Shown here: positions 25,454-34,161 of the stretch, one piece after another | Layout: every line of letters begins with the position of its first letter | Numbering within the stretch: the first letter of the stretch is position 1 | Source: Clostridiales bacterium | GTDB taxonomy: Bacteria > Bacillota > Clostridia > Oscillospirales > Oscillospiraceae | Direction: 5' to 3' | DNA length: 64,000 nucleotides | Assembly: GCA_029265405.1 (NCBI GenBank) | Contig: JAJUJI010000005.1 | Span: 62,001 to 126,000 of the forward strand | Notes under the pieces: model-generated | What the model was told of the DNA's origin: nothing | Seen by the model: the letters and a program-made list of their open reading frames with translations, nothing else | The model's database searches: none | Made by a program: the position numbers and the translations under genes

Positions 25454-26867
25454 ACTCCGTTTCTCCGGCCTTCAGCCGCTTGAAATAATCCCGCGTTTCC
25501 CGTACCGTAACGCCGTTGAGCGCAAGCAGCGCCACCAGGTTCGGGAAGGCCATGAGGCCGTTGAATATGTCGGCTATGTTCCATACCGCGGCTACCGTCA
25601 TATACGGCCCCACAAAGACCATCAGCAGGTAAAGATACCTGAACACCTTCACGGCGGCCATATTGCCGTTGCAAAGATACTCCAGGCAGCGCTCGCTGTA
25701 GTAGTCCCAGCCCAGTATAGTCGTAAAGGCGAAGAAGGCAAGGCAGACCATCAGTACAAAGGCCGTAACCTCCCCGCTGACCGGCAGCCCGTCCTGAAAG
25801 GCCCGCGTGGTGACGGCCACGCCCTGAAGACCCCTGTCCCAGGCCCCGGTCAGCACAATGCAAAGCCCCGTTATGGCGCAAATCACTATGGTGTCGAGGA
25901 AGGTGCCCGTCATGGACACAAGCCCCTGCCGGGCCGGCTCCTTAGTGCGGGCGGCGGCCGCGGCTATGGGCGCCGAGCCGAGCCCCGATTCGTTTGAAAA
26001 AATACCGCGGGCGACGCCCTTCTGCATGGCGACCATAAAGGAGCCCACCGCGCCGCCCGTCACCGCCGCCGGGTTGAAGGCGCCCCTGACGATCTCGACT
26101 ACGGCTTGAGGAAGCCTCGTTATGTTCAGGATTATCAGCGAAAGTCCGAAGACCACGTACAGCACCGCCATGAAGGGGACTATGACCTGCGCCACGCCGG
26201 ATATGCGCTTCAGGCCGCCGAGGATCACCAGCGCCGCCAGGATCGTAACTATCGCGCCGCAGATAATGACGGACCATGAAACCTGCAGGCCGAATACGCC
26301 CGCCATATGCAGATCGTTCGGGTCGAAAAAGTTTTTGACGGCGGACGAGATGCCGTTTACCTGCGTGATGGTTCCTATGCCCATAAGGCCGGCAGCCGCC
26401 CCGAAAAAGGCGAACAGCTTGGCCAGCCATTTCCATTTTTTGCCCATCCCGTTTTCGATATAGTAGAACGGCCCGCCCAGCACATGGCCGTCCTCCCGCA
26501 CCACGCGGAATTTGACCGCCAGAAGCCCTTCGGCGTACTTGGTCGCCATGCCGAAAAAGGCCGCGACTATCATCCAGAACAGGGCCCCCGGCCCGCCGGC
26601 CACCACCGCCGTGGCGACGCCGACTATGTTGCCTGTCCCGATGGTGGCGGAAAGCGCCGTGCACAGGGCGCCGAAGCTTGTTACCTCCCCCTTGCCGTCG
26701 GCCTCGTTTTTGAACATCAGCTTCAGGGCCCTCGGAAGCCGGCTTGCCTGAAGCCCCTTCAGTCTCACCGTCAGAAGAACGCCCACAAGCATGACCAGAA
26801 TGATCAGCGGCCTTCCCCAGACAAGATCGTCCAGCCAAACTATGGCTGCGTTGATTTGAGTTTGCAT
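25452..26867 (-). CDS. sodium:alanine/glycine symporter (AGCS family)
   Basis: 471 residues, polytopic membrane protein of the alanine-or-glycine:cation symporter family, with about 10-11 hydrophobic segments and family blocks such as GTGNIVGVATA, GPGALFWM and FSNESGLGSAPIAAAAA. ATG at 26867 begins MQTQINAAIVWLDD; an upstream in-frame reading runs into the riboswitch terminator and is not used. The glycine aptamer upstream indicates that glycine is the sensed, and likely transported, ligand. Confidence 0.92.
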   Translation of the reverse strand: MQTQINAAIVWLDDLVWGRPLIILVMLVGVLLTVRLKGLQASRLPRALKLMFKNEADGKGEVTSFGALCTALSATIGTGNIVGVATAVVAGGPGALFWMIVAAFFGMATKYAEGLLAVKFRVVREDGHVLGGPFYYIENGMGKKWKWLAKLFAFFGAAAGLMGIGTITQVNGISSAVKNFFDPNDLHMAGVFGLQVSWSVIICGAIVTILAALVILGGLKRISGVAQVIVPFMAVLYVVFGLSLIILNITRLPQAVVEIVRGAFNPAAVTGGAVGSFMVAMQKGVARGIFSNESGLGSAPIAAAAARTKEPARQGLVSMTGTFLDTIVICAITGLCIVLTGAWDRGLQGVAVTTRAFQDGLPVSGEVTAFVLMVCLAFFAFTTILGWDYYSERCLEYLCNGNMAAVKVFRYLYLLMVFVGPYMTVAAVWNIADIFNGLMAFPNLVALLALNGVTVRETRDYFKRLKAGETE

Positions 26868-26910
26868 GGTATGGCTTATACTCCTTCCTGCATTTGAAAC
26901 GCCTGAGGCG

Positions 26911-26947
26911 CAAAAATAAAGAGAGTCAAACCGTTCAGTTTGACTCT
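26911..26947 (-). terminator. expression-platform terminator of the glycine riboswitch
   Basis: On the minus strand AGAGTCAAAC pairs perfectly with GTTTGACTCT, followed by CTTTATTTTTG, between the aptamer and the symporter start. Confidence 0.85.
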
Positions 26948-26967
26948 TGGAGATAGGACAGGCCATA

Positions 26968-27068
26968 TTTTCCGCCTCTGTCCTTTTGCCTGAGAGATCG
27001 CCGGCGGCTTTGCCGGCTTACACCTTCGGCGCCCGTGTTTCAGGGAACTCTCCAGAGATTGGCCGCCG
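26968..27068 (-). ncRNA. glycine riboswitch, single aptamer
   Basis: The minus strand carries the hallmark glycine-aptamer segments: CTCTGGAGAG, then a GAAGG-containing arm, then CTCTCAGGCAAAAGGACAGAG. Only one aptamer is visible; tandem partners are absent. Downstream lies a clear terminator hairpin, so control is by transcription attenuation. For a glycine transporter an OFF response is plausible but not established. Confidence 0.92.
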
Positions 27069-27191
27069 CCCCTTAAAGCGCCTGGCAGCCGGGCGCGGCA
27101 CGTCTAACTTAGCATAATACGACCGAGTTTGCAAGCAAAATATCGGGCTCGGCTCCGGCTTTCCGGCTTCCTTTTCTCGTCGGCCGCCCGC

Positions 27192-28043
27192 TTATTTCAG
27201 ATCCGCCCTTTCAAAGGCCAGCCAGCCTATAAGAAGGCTTGCCGCAATGAAGACGGCGGCGCTCAAAACCGCGTTCCCGATAAGGCCCGAGGTGGCGTTT
27301 TGCGACCAGAGCTCGATGCCGCTTTTCGCCGCCGCCGGCCAGACGAGGCCGGGGCTGAACCTGACGGCAAGCGAATATATCATCGCAGCCGTGACGACCA
27401 GGGGCGGCCTTCTCAGCGCGAAGGCCAGCATGAAGGGGACGGCCAGCACGGCCGTGTCCAGCAGGGCGCAGAGCAGGCAGCGCCCCCAAACGTAGCCGGC
27501 CGGCAGCCGGGAAAAGACGGTGTTGGCATAGGACAGCGCAAGCAGCAAAACGCTGATAAAGGACACTATAAAGGAAACCGATATGAACGTCGCGGCCTTC
27601 GAAAAATAGACCTCCGCCCTCGAGCGGCCCGTGTAAAGCGCGTTTAGATAGCTTCTCGTCCTGAAATCCCTCAATATGTAAAGATAAAGCAGCAGCAGCG
27701 GAAGCAGCAGCAGGCCCTTGACGCTGCTAAGGACTAATTTGAACTGGTGCGGCTGTATGTCCTCGAATACCTCGATGAGCGTCTCGGCGCGGCTCTCCTC
27801 CGGGTCAAGATAGCCTCTCTTTGCCATCATAGCCTTGGCCGAGGAGGCGGACATGTCCCGCTCCTCGAAATACGACACGAACACGCTGACCGACGAAAGC
27901 TCGGGCAGGCCGTACAGGTCCGTCAGCTCCACCTTGCTCCGGGAGCTGAGGAAGACGTTTACGGCTATCGCGGCCAGCGTCAGCAGCAGCAGAGGGACGC
28001 TGCGAGTTATTTTGAAAAGCTCGGCGCGAATAAGGTTCATCAT
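27192..28043 (-). CDS. ABC-2 type transporter permease
   Basis: 283 residues with one N-terminal membrane helix (after MNLIRAELFKITR), a soluble external loop of about 80 residues, and five more hydrophobic segments, the layout of ABC-2 permeases. Its start overlaps the stop of the ATPase gene upstream, so the pair is translationally coupled. Cargo unknown; such pairs often act in bacitracin- or lantibiotic-type export or immunity. Confidence 0.78.
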   Translation of the reverse strand: MMNLIRAELFKITRSVPLLLLTLAAIAVNVFLSSRSKVELTDLYGLPELSSVSVFVSYFEERDMSASSAKAMMAKRGYLDPEESRAETLIEVFEDIQPHQFKLVLSSVKGLLLLPLLLLYLYILRDFRTRSYLNALYTGRSRAEVYFSKAATFISVSFIVSFISVLLLALSYANTVFSRLPAGYVWGRCLLCALLDTAVLAVPFMLAFALRRPPLVVTAAMIYSLAVRFSPGLVWPAAAKSGIELWSQNATSGLIGNAVLSAAVFIAASLLIGWLAFERADLK

Positions 28044-28795
28044 GAGCCAGCTCCGACCTCCTTTGCAAGCGCCCTGTAGAAGGCCTCGTATTCCCCGCTC
28101 TTGCTTATCCCCGCCGGAAGCCGGGCTTCCACCTCGCGCTTTGTCATTTGGGACAGCACCCTGCCCCTGTCCATTATTATGAAGTCCGTGGCCACGGGGT
28201 ACAGTTCGGCGAAAAATTGGCCGGATATCAGCGCCGTCATGGGATGCTCGCTCATTTCCCGCTCGAGCAGCGTTTTGAGAAGCTCCGCGGTGTCGCCGTC
28301 CATGCCGCTGTAGGGCTCGTCCAGAATGAGCAGTCTCGGCGCGCCCAGAAAGGCCAGCGCCACGGCGAGGCTCAGCCTTACGCTGGGCGGGCAGCCGCCG
28401 GCGGAGCGGCGGCCGGTCTGCCGCGGCGTTATCCCCATGGCCTTCATCAGCGAGGCTATGCGCTTTTTATCCACGCCGCCTATTATCCTGGCCTGAAGCC
28501 TCATGTTGTTCAAAACCGTCAGGTCCGCGCAGTAGGCCGGCTGGTCTATCAGCATCCCGACCTCCCTGCGCGCCGCCGTCAAATCCCGCGGCAGGTTCCC
28601 GAGCACGGATATCTCGCCCTCGTCGGGGCGGCAGAGCCCTCCCACGCATCGAAGCAGCGTAGTTTTCCCGCTGCCCGGCTCTCCCAACAGCGCGTAAACG
28701 CGGTTTTCCTCCAGCGTCAGGTCCACCCTGTCGAGAACGGCCCGGCCCGAATATCTTTTCGTCAGTCCTTTTACCGCCAGAGCGGCTTCTCCCAT
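28040..28795 (-). CDS. ABC transporter ATPase with degenerate motifs
   Basis: 251 residues. Walker A (GEPGSGKTT, about 38-46) and Walker B (LLILDEPYSGMD, about 155-165) are intact. The signature region reads RRSAGGCPPSVRLSLA in place of LSGGQ, and the switch-histidine position reads ALISGQF. It is the partner of the ABC-2 permease downstream. The altered signature and missing histidine suggest slow or atypical ATP hydrolysis. Confidence 0.85.
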   Translation of the reverse strand: MGEAALAVKGLTKRYSGRAVLDRVDLTLEENRVYALLGEPGSGKTTLLRCVGGLCRPDEGEISVLGNLPRDLTAARREVGMLIDQPAYCADLTVLNNMRLQARIIGGVDKKRIASLMKAMGITPRQTGRRSAGGCPPSVRLSLAVALAFLGAPRLLILDEPYSGMDGDTAELLKTLLEREMSEHPMTALISGQFFAELYPVATDFIIMDRGRVLSQMTKREVEARLPAGISKSGEYEAFYRALAKEVGAGS

Positions 28796-28936
28796 ACGCT
28801 CCTCCCTCCTTCGGCGGCGCGTCCGCCCTTTCGCGTCTCCCGCCCCGCCGTCCTCTTATGATGTGAAATTATACCACCGCACATTATTTCTTACAAGGAA
28901 AATCGCGGAAAAATCGGCGGCACGGCCCCGCCGCCC

Positions 28937-28971
28937 AAAAAAGGCGGCCGCCGGCAAAGCCGGCCGCCGCC
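28937..28971 (-). terminator. terminator of the spore-protein gene
   Basis: 12 of 13 bp GC stem around AAA (28943-28971), followed on the minus strand by a T-run. Confidence 0.8.
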
Positions 28972-29002
28972 TCTCTTTATTGGCCTTTCCGTCCGAGCGG
29001 CC

Positions 29003-29200
29003 TTACTTCATGCCGTTCTCGTAGGCCTGTATCATCTTTTTAACCATCTGGCCGCCGATGCTTCCGGCCTGCCTTGAGGTTATATCGCCGTTGTAGCCCT
29101 GCTTCAGGGATACGCCGACGTCGCCCGCAGCCTCCATCTTGAACCTATCCATGGCCTCGCGGGCGTTCGGATTCAGAATTCTGTTGCTGGAATTTGCCAT
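29003..29200 (-). CDS. alpha/beta-type small acid-soluble spore protein
   Basis: 65 residues. The core LNPNAREAMDRFKMEAAGDVGVSLKQGYNGDITSRQAGSIGGQMVKKMI is the conserved SASP sequence. These proteins coat and protect DNA in the dormant endospore and are made under sigma G in the forespore. A GAGGAGC ribosome site precedes the ATG. I could not identify a convincing sigma-G promoter. This gene is the clearest sign that the organism forms endospores. Confidence 0.96.
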   Translation of the reverse strand: MANSSNRILNPNAREAMDRFKMEAAGDVGVSLKQGYNGDITSRQAGSIGGQMVKKMIQAYENGMK

Positions 29201-29303
29201 CGAAATTGCTCCTCGTTGTTTTTTTGGTGTCCCGCTTTTATATTCTGCAACGAGATGAACAATATAAGTGTAATTTTATGATAATTGTGTCATTATTTAT
29301 AAT

Positions 29304-29345
29304 CGCGGCCCGGCGGGAAAGCTCAGGCCTTCCCGCCGGGCCGCG
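29304..29345 (-). terminator. hairpin downstream of the second URO-D-like gene
   Basis: 15-bp perfect stem (29304-29318 with 29331-29345); the minus-strand tail is AT-rich but not a clean T-run. Confidence 0.55.
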
Positions 29346-29370
29346 TTCAACGCAAACCCGGAGCGCCCGC

Positions 29371-30456
29371 CTATTTGCTGAGCGCGATTCGGCTGTGCTT
29401 GTATATGGCCCTTGTAAGCTGCGGGGGCGTCATGAAGGAAAAGAGCACGAAGGGCTTTTCCTGGAAGTCGGGGGCGTACTTGGCCACAAAGGCCCTGGCC
29501 GCCGCGTCGGCCTCCTCCTCGCTCGCGTCCATCGGAAGGGCCGGAGGCGCGATGCCGAACATTATCTTGTCGCCGTATTTTTCGCGCAGCATATCGACGT
29601 CGTTCATAGGCTGCGGGTACCACATGTCCACGCCCGCCGCCACCATGGCGGGAACCAGCAGCTCGTTCTTGCCGCAGCAGTGCTGCTGGAACCAAAGGCC
29701 CTTGGAATGGCAGAAGTCCGCCAGGCGCTTCAGATAGGGCGCCACCATCTCCATGCACACGTCCAGCGAGAAGAAGGGCGCGCGCTGGCTGCCCCAGTCG
29801 TCGTGGAAGACCACCCCGTCGAGCCTCAGTATTTCAAGGTACTTGTTTATCATGGCCTCGTACATGTCGCAGAGCCTGGCAAACAGGGCGTGCACGGCGT
29901 CCTTCTGCTCCTCGTCAATAATCGCAAGAGCGGCGTTTTCAAAATCCATGAAGGAGATCAGGCGCTCGAAAAGCCCGTTCTGGAAGGTGACGTGCATGGA
30001 CCTGACGGTCTGATTCAGAGGCGTGTTGAGCCTTCTGCACTCGTCCCAGTCCAGCTTGTCCACATCGGGGAACTTTATCACCTTCGGCCAGTCGTTGGCG
30101 TCCTGGAGCAGGGGATTGCCCGGCTTGACCATGGAACCGCCCACCTTTTCGACGAAAACCCACTCCACGCCGAACAGGTCCTTGCCCCCCTTTTCCTCGG
30201 GAGCCTGCGGAGGCCCCATGTCGAACACCTCGGCTCTCGCCACATGGTCCAGGTTGGTGCGGGACTCCACGTTCAAAAAATCGCCGAAGCCGGGAAACCA
30301 GAGCGCGCCCTCGCGCCTTACGGCCGCGGCCACGTTTTCCCTGGGAGTGACGGGCGTATTCAGCATCGGCGGCTTGAAGGACATGGGCGACGAGGTGGTG
30401 GAGATGTGCTCGCCGATTATTTTCAGTTCTTCATCGGAATAGGGTATCTTTTTCAT
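29371..30456 (-). CDS. uroporphyrinogen decarboxylase-family protein, second paralogue
   Basis: 361 residues, clearly homologous to the protein at 11368-12477: both share the NTPVTxxEN segment, GGSMVxPGxP, an FERLIS/YERLIS block and HDDWGSQR. The metal-binding region reads HCCGKN. As for the first copy, the family includes cobalamin-dependent methyltransferases, and the third canonical Cys near the C-terminus is not obvious. No corrinoid protein is nearby. Monocistronic. Confidence 0.75.
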   Translation of the reverse strand: MKKIPYSDEELKIIGEHISTTSSPMSFKPPMLNTPVTPRENVAAAVRREGALWFPGFGDFLNVESRTNLDHVARAEVFDMGPPQAPEEKGGKDLFGVEWVFVEKVGGSMVKPGNPLLQDANDWPKVIKFPDVDKLDWDECRRLNTPLNQTVRSMHVTFQNGLFERLISFMDFENAALAIIDEEQKDAVHALFARLCDMYEAMINKYLEILRLDGVVFHDDWGSQRAPFFSLDVCMEMVAPYLKRLADFCHSKGLWFQQHCCGKNELLVPAMVAAGVDMWYPQPMNDVDMLREKYGDKIMFGIAPPALPMDASEEEADAAARAFVAKYAPDFQEKPFVLFSFMTPPQLTRAIYKHSRIALSK

Positions 30457-30607
30457 CAGGCTATGTACCTCCGCAATTTCATGTATACGGCGTTTTCATT
30501 GATATTATACTATGTTCCGGTATTCAAATCAATAAATATATGATATACTTGCATGCAAGCTTCGGCAACCGCGCCCGGCCCTGAAACAACAAATAAGGAG
30601 GCCCCGC

Positions 30608-31126
30608 TTGGCGACTCTTATATTATGCATTGAAATCTTTTTTTGCCGCATCATAGACGTGTCTCTGGGCACGCTGCGCACGATAATAGTAGTCAAGGGC
30701 AGGTCCGCGCTGGCCGCGCTTGTGGGTTTTTTCGAGGTTTTCATTTGGTTTCTGATAGCCCGCGAGGCCCTGCGCAACGCAACCGGCATATGGGTGGCCT
30801 TCGCCTATGCCGGCGGCTTTGCCGCGGGCACCTTCTGCGGCAGCCTCATATCCAAAAGGTTCATCAGGGACGTGGTGGAGCTCCAGGTGGTCACAAGCGG
30901 CGCGGAGCCGGAAATAGTGTCAAAAATACGCCGCGCCGGCTACGCGGTTACCGTGCTGGACGTGAAGGCCTCGGAATTCGGCGGCGACAAATACCTGCTG
31001 ATAATGGAAATAGACGCAAAGCTGCTGCACGAGGTGAAGGCGCTGCTCAAGGAGCTTGACCCGAACGCCTTCATCGTCGTGCACGAAACCAAAAAGGTCT
31101 ACGACGGGTTTATAAAAAGAAAATGA
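30608..31126 (+). CDS. UPF0316/DUF2179 membrane protein
   Basis: 172 residues: two to three N-terminal membrane helices (residues 1-75, with the family stretch IIDVSLGTLRTIIVVKGR) and a C-terminal DUF2179 domain. Function is unknown; DUF2179 domains resemble small-ligand-binding modules. TTG start, 6 bases after AAGGAGG. The stop overlaps the Nudix start by ATGA. Confidence 0.82.
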   Translation: MATLILCIEIFFCRIIDVSLGTLRTIIVVKGRSALAALVGFFEVFIWFLIAREALRNATGIWVAFAYAGGFAAGTFCGSLISKRFIRDVVELQVVTSGAEPEIVSKIRRAGYAVTVLDVKASEFGGDKYLLIMEIDAKLLHEVKALLKELDPNAFIVVHETKKVYDGFIKRK

Positions 31127-31659
31127 AAAACACCACCCTATGCTATATCGAAAAAGACGGCAAATACCTGATGCTGCACAGGATCAAGAAGGAAAACGAC
31201 GCCAACCGCGACAAGTGGATAGGCATAGGCGGCAAATTCCTCGAGGGCGAAAGCCCGGAGGACTGCCTGCTGCGCGAGGTGCTGGAGGAAACGGGGCTTA
31301 CGCTTTTGTCCTGGCGCTACAGGGGCATAGTCACCTTTGTATCCGACAGGTGGGAGGGCGAGTACATGCACATCTTCACCTCCGACAGCTTTTCAGGCCG
31401 CCTGTCCGAATGCGACGAGGGAGTCCTCGAATGGATAGAAAAAGGCAGGCTGGCCGAGCTGCCCCAATGGGAGGGGGACAGGCTCTTTCACCGCCTGCTT
31501 GAGGAAGACGCTCCCTTTTTCTCCCTCAAGCTGCGCTACGAGGGGGAAAAGCTGGTCTGCGCGGCCCTGAACGGCAAGGAAATAGACGCAAGAACAAGGC
31601 TTAAAGGAAAGGATGAGGGAAATGAAATCAATAAGGACCGTCAAAATCGGCAGCCTTAG
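31123..31659 (+). CDS. Nudix hydrolase (MutT/8-oxo-dGTPase type)
   Basis: 178 residues with a complete Nudix box at 37-59 (GKFLEGESPEDCLLREVLEETGL). The family cleaves nucleoside diphosphates linked to other groups; the MutT-like layout suggests nucleotide-pool cleaning. Coupled upstream (ATGA) to the UPF0316 gene and overlapping the alcohol dehydrogenase gene downstream. Confidence 0.88.
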   Translation: MKNTTLCYIEKDGKYLMLHRIKKENDANRDKWIGIGGKFLEGESPEDCLLREVLEETGLTLLSWRYRGIVTFVSDRWEGEYMHIFTSDSFSGRLSECDEGVLEWIEKGRLAELPQWEGDRLFHRLLEEDAPFFSLKLRYEGEKLVCAALNGKEIDARTRLKGKDEGNEINKDRQNRQP

Positions 31660-32677
31660 GGAAAAGGACCCCGAAAAGCGGGGCAGGATAGAGGTCTGGG
31701 AGGTGCCGGAGGACCCGGTCGGCCCCGAGGACGTGAAAATAAAGGTGGCCTACTGCGCCATCTGCGGCTCCGACCCGCACCTTGTGGAGGGCATCTTCGG
31801 CTGGCCCGTACCCTTCGGCATGGGCCACGAGGTCTCGGGAGTGATAGTCGAGCTGGGCGAGAGGGCGACGAAAAAGGGGCTGAAGGTCGGCGACAGGGTA
31901 TCCGGCAATTTCCTCAGGTTCTGCGGCACCTGCTACTACTGCCAGAACGGGCAGCAGCAGTTCTGCCTTCACGCGGACGAATCCAACCATCCCGGCTACA
32001 GCGAATATCTCGTCTGGCACGAGTCGCAGGTGTACAGGCTGCCCGACGGCGTCTCCCTCAAAAAGGGCGCTTTGCTGGAGCCTCTGGCCATAGCGGTTCG
32101 GGCCGTAGACAAGGCCGAGCTGAAGTTCGGGCAGAGGGTCGCCGTCAGCGGCGGCGGGCCCATAGGCCTGCTCATACTCCAGTCCCTGAAAAAGTCCGGC
32201 GCGACCGATATAACGCTCATCGAGCCTATCGCCGAGCGCAGGGCCCTCGGCGCAAAATACGGGGCCAGCCATGTCGTGGATCCGGCCGCCGAGGACGTCA
32301 GGGAGGCCGCGGCCAGGATAACAGGCGGCCTCGGCTTCGACGTGGTGTTCGACTGCTCCGGTTCGCCGAAGGCCGTATACAGCCTTCCGTATATAACGGC
32401 CAAGGGCGGCAGGCTCATCTACTCGGCCATGTACCCGAACGATTTTGAAATGCCTCTTAACCTTTACAAATTCTGCTACTACAACGAGCTTACCATAACC
32501 GGAATGTATGTGGCCCCCTATGCCTTTCCGAGGGCCGCGCAGCTTCTGCCGGATATGGACCTGGACGACCTGACCTCCGCGGTGTTCGAGCTTGACGACG
32601 CCGCCGCGGCCTTCGAAGCCCAGGTCAGCGGCAAATACCCCAAGATTCTCATCCGCTGCAACAGGGATCTTGAATGA
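31622..32677 (+). CDS. zinc-dependent alcohol dehydrogenase family protein
   Basis: 351 residues of the medium-chain dehydrogenase/reductase family. Catalytic-zinc residues C48 and H69-E70 (GHE) and four structural-zinc cysteines C101, C104, C107, C115 are present; the NAD(P)-binding GGGPIGLL motif follows. Sorbitol/threonine-dehydrogenase-like; substrate unknown. ATG 31622 is preferred, 8 bases after AAGGA; ATG 31613 is also possible. It overlaps the Nudix gene, so the three genes form one operon. Confidence 0.88.
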   Translation: MKSIRTVKIGSLREKDPEKRGRIEVWEVPEDPVGPEDVKIKVAYCAICGSDPHLVEGIFGWPVPFGMGHEVSGVIVELGERATKKGLKVGDRVSGNFLRFCGTCYYCQNGQQQFCLHADESNHPGYSEYLVWHESQVYRLPDGVSLKKGALLEPLAIAVRAVDKAELKFGQRVAVSGGGPIGLLILQSLKKSGATDITLIEPIAERRALGAKYGASHVVDPAAEDVREAAARITGGLGFDVVFDCSGSPKAVYSLPYITAKGGRLIYSAMYPNDFEMPLNLYKFCYYNELTITGMYVAPYAFPRAAQLLPDMDLDDLTSAVFELDDAAAAFEAQVSGKYPKILIRCNRDLE

Positions 32678-32680
32678 AAA

Positions 32681-32725
32681 AGCCGCGGACCCGGGCGCGC
32701 CACACGCCCGGGTCCGCGGCTGTTC
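32681..32725 (+). terminator. terminator after the alcohol dehydrogenase gene
   Basis: 17-bp perfect stem (32681-32697 with 32705-32721) preceded by an A-run; it sits between convergent genes and may act in both directions. Confidence 0.7.
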
Positions 32726-32772
32726 ATATACCAGCACCCGATTAAAGGATTTTAAGCTTAAACGCCGCCGGC

Positions 32773-33312
32773 TCAAAAGGCCGGCCAACCGAAGAAGAAG
32801 CCGGCGCAGCGCCCGCCGCGCCCCTCTTCAAAAGGCCCCGGACGCCGCCAGGCGCCGCCGGCAAAGCCCCGGAAGGCCTCCCGGCGCGGCCGCTCCCAAT
32901 CTTCCTCCCCGGCTTCATCCCTGAGCCTCTCAAGGAGCCGGTCCAGAAGCCCGGCAAGCTGCCGGCGCTCCTCCTCGCTCAGGCAGCCGAGCAGGCTCTC
33001 GGTTTTCTCGCGCTCCTTTTCCGCCAGCTCCGCCCGCCTTTTTCCGCATGCCGTCAGGCTTGCCTCCATCGGGCCTCCGTCCTCCCCCGGCCCGACAGTC
33101 GCAAGGCCCAGGGCCTCCATGCGCCCGAGCATCCTGTCCAGCCTTTCAAGACCGACTCCCAGCTTTTCGGCCAGGTCCCTTACGCTTATGCGCGGGTTAG
33201 CCCTGAGCAGCTCAAGCAGCCTTTCCGTTTCAGCGCTCGTCCGTCTTTTCCGCGCGGCAAGCAGCGCTCCGGCCTCGATAAGCCGCCCGGCAAGGTTCTC
33301 TTTTCCTTCCAT
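32773..33312 (-). CDS. MarR-like winged-helix regulator with glycine-rich tail
   Basis: 179 residues. A winged helix (about 30-80, ISVRDLAEKLGVGLERLDRMLGRMEALGL), then a helical segment LLGCLSEEERRQLAGLLDRLLERL nearly identical in pattern to the neighbouring MarR protein, then a Gly/Arg/Phe-rich tail. It is transcribed from a consensus promoter carrying a duplicated operator-like element, suggesting autoregulation. Lower similarity to MarR than its neighbour; ligand unknown. Confidence 0.75.
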   Translation of the reverse strand: MEGKENLAGRLIEAGALLAARKRRTSAETERLLELLRANPRISVRDLAEKLGVGLERLDRMLGRMEALGLATVGPGEDGGPMEASLTACGKRRAELAEKEREKTESLLGCLSEEERRQLAGLLDRLLERLRDEAGEEDWERPRREAFRGFAGGAWRRPGPFEEGRGGRCAGFFFGWPAF

Positions 33313-33342
33313 TTTCTCACCTCCGTTGCCGCTTAAAGTAGT

Positions 33343-33391
33343 AAGGCGCCTTTCTATTTTGCATTATAAAGGTGCCTTTCTATTTTGTCAA
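33343..33391 (-). promoter_or_regulatory. consensus promoter with duplicated operator-like repeat
   Basis: Minus strand: TTGACA (33386-33391), 17-base spacer, TATAAT (33363-33368). A 19-base direct repeat (CAAAATAGAAAGGCRCCTT on the minus strand) occurs twice, at 33369-33387 inside the promoter spacer and at 33343-33361 over the start site. Each copy ends in the palindrome AAGGCGCCTT or its near-match. This is the arrangement of a repressor operator for MarR dimers. Confidence 0.8.
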
Positions 33392-33480
33392 GGGGGGCGG
33401 CGCAATTTTTCAGATAAGAATTGCAAACCGCGCTGGACGGCCGTTTTTTGCTTATTTGGCCGCCGGGCGGGCAAAACGTA

Positions 33481-33511
33481 AAGGCGCCGGGGCATAAACG
33501 CTCAGGCGCCT
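33481..33511 (-). terminator. hairpin downstream of the second MarR gene
   Basis: AAGGCGCC (33481-33488) pairs with GGCGCCTT (33504-33511); the minus-strand tail TACGTTTTGC is weakly T-rich. The arms resemble the operator palindrome. Confidence 0.5.
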
Positions 33512-33545
33512 TATCATATTATATATGCTCTTAATCCCGAAAGGC

Positions 33546-34148
33546 TCAGTCCTCGCCGCAGCCGCCCGGGCCTTCGCCGGGGCCGCCCTCGCCGGGAGTC
33601 CAGCCGAAGCCGCCGAAGCCGAAGCCCGGCCCGAACCCGCCCTTAAAGCCGCCGCCTTCCTCTCCGAAGCCGAACCAGCCGCGCCGCTCCATTCCGTGCG
33701 GGCCGAAGCCGTCGAGCTGCTCCTCCAGCGCCTCGATAACGCGCGCAAAATAGCCCCGCAGGGTCTCGCGCTCCTCCTCGCTCAGGCAGCCAAAGATCCT
33801 GTCGCCGTCCGACTTGGGCTCGCATGAGCTAGCGGCCCTCCTTCCGGCGTCCGTCAGCTTTATCGTTATCGCGCGCCGGTCGGTTTCCGAGACGGTTCTT
33901 GTGATGTAGCCGCTCCGCTCGAGCTTGAAAAGCAGCTCGCCCAGCGACTGGGAGCGGATGTTGAGTATATTGGACAGATCCTTCTGGCTTATTTCGGGCT
34001 TGAGCCTGAGCAGGGCCAGCACCCGGCCCTGACCCCTGTGCGGGTCGGCAAAGGGCCCGAATTCCCTGTAGTTTTGAAGCTGGTATCTGTGGACCAGCCA
34101 TTGCAGGCGCACAAGCTGCTCGTAAAGGTCGCTTTTGGCCCAGGTCAC
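33546..34148 (-). CDS. MarR family regulator with Gly/Phe-rich C-terminal tail
   Basis: 200 residues. The MarR winged helix is clear (residues 30-110: ALLRLKPEISQKDLSNILNIRSQSLGELLFKLERSGYITRTVSETDRRAITIKLTDAGR). A helical SLEEERETLRGYF-like dimerisation segment follows, and the last 50 residues are a low-complexity Gly/Phe tail (FGPGFGFGGFGW). GTG start behind GAGGTGAGG. The promoter shares an operator-like element with the neighbouring regulator. Confidence 0.85.
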   Translation of the reverse strand: MTWAKSDLYEQLVRLQWLVHRYQLQNYREFGPFADPHRGQGRVLALLRLKPEISQKDLSNILNIRSQSLGELLFKLERSGYITRTVSETDRRAITIKLTDAGRRAASSCEPKSDGDRIFGCLSEEERETLRGYFARVIEALEEQLDGFGPHGMERRGWFGFGEEGGGFKGGFGPGFGFGGFGWTPGEGGPGEGPGGCGED

Positions 34149-34161
34149 GCCGCCTCACCTC

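Noticed and set aside
31628-32788. 386-codon frame opposite the alcohol dehydrogenase
   Set aside because: Shadow frame; the plus strand has the complete zinc and NAD motifs.
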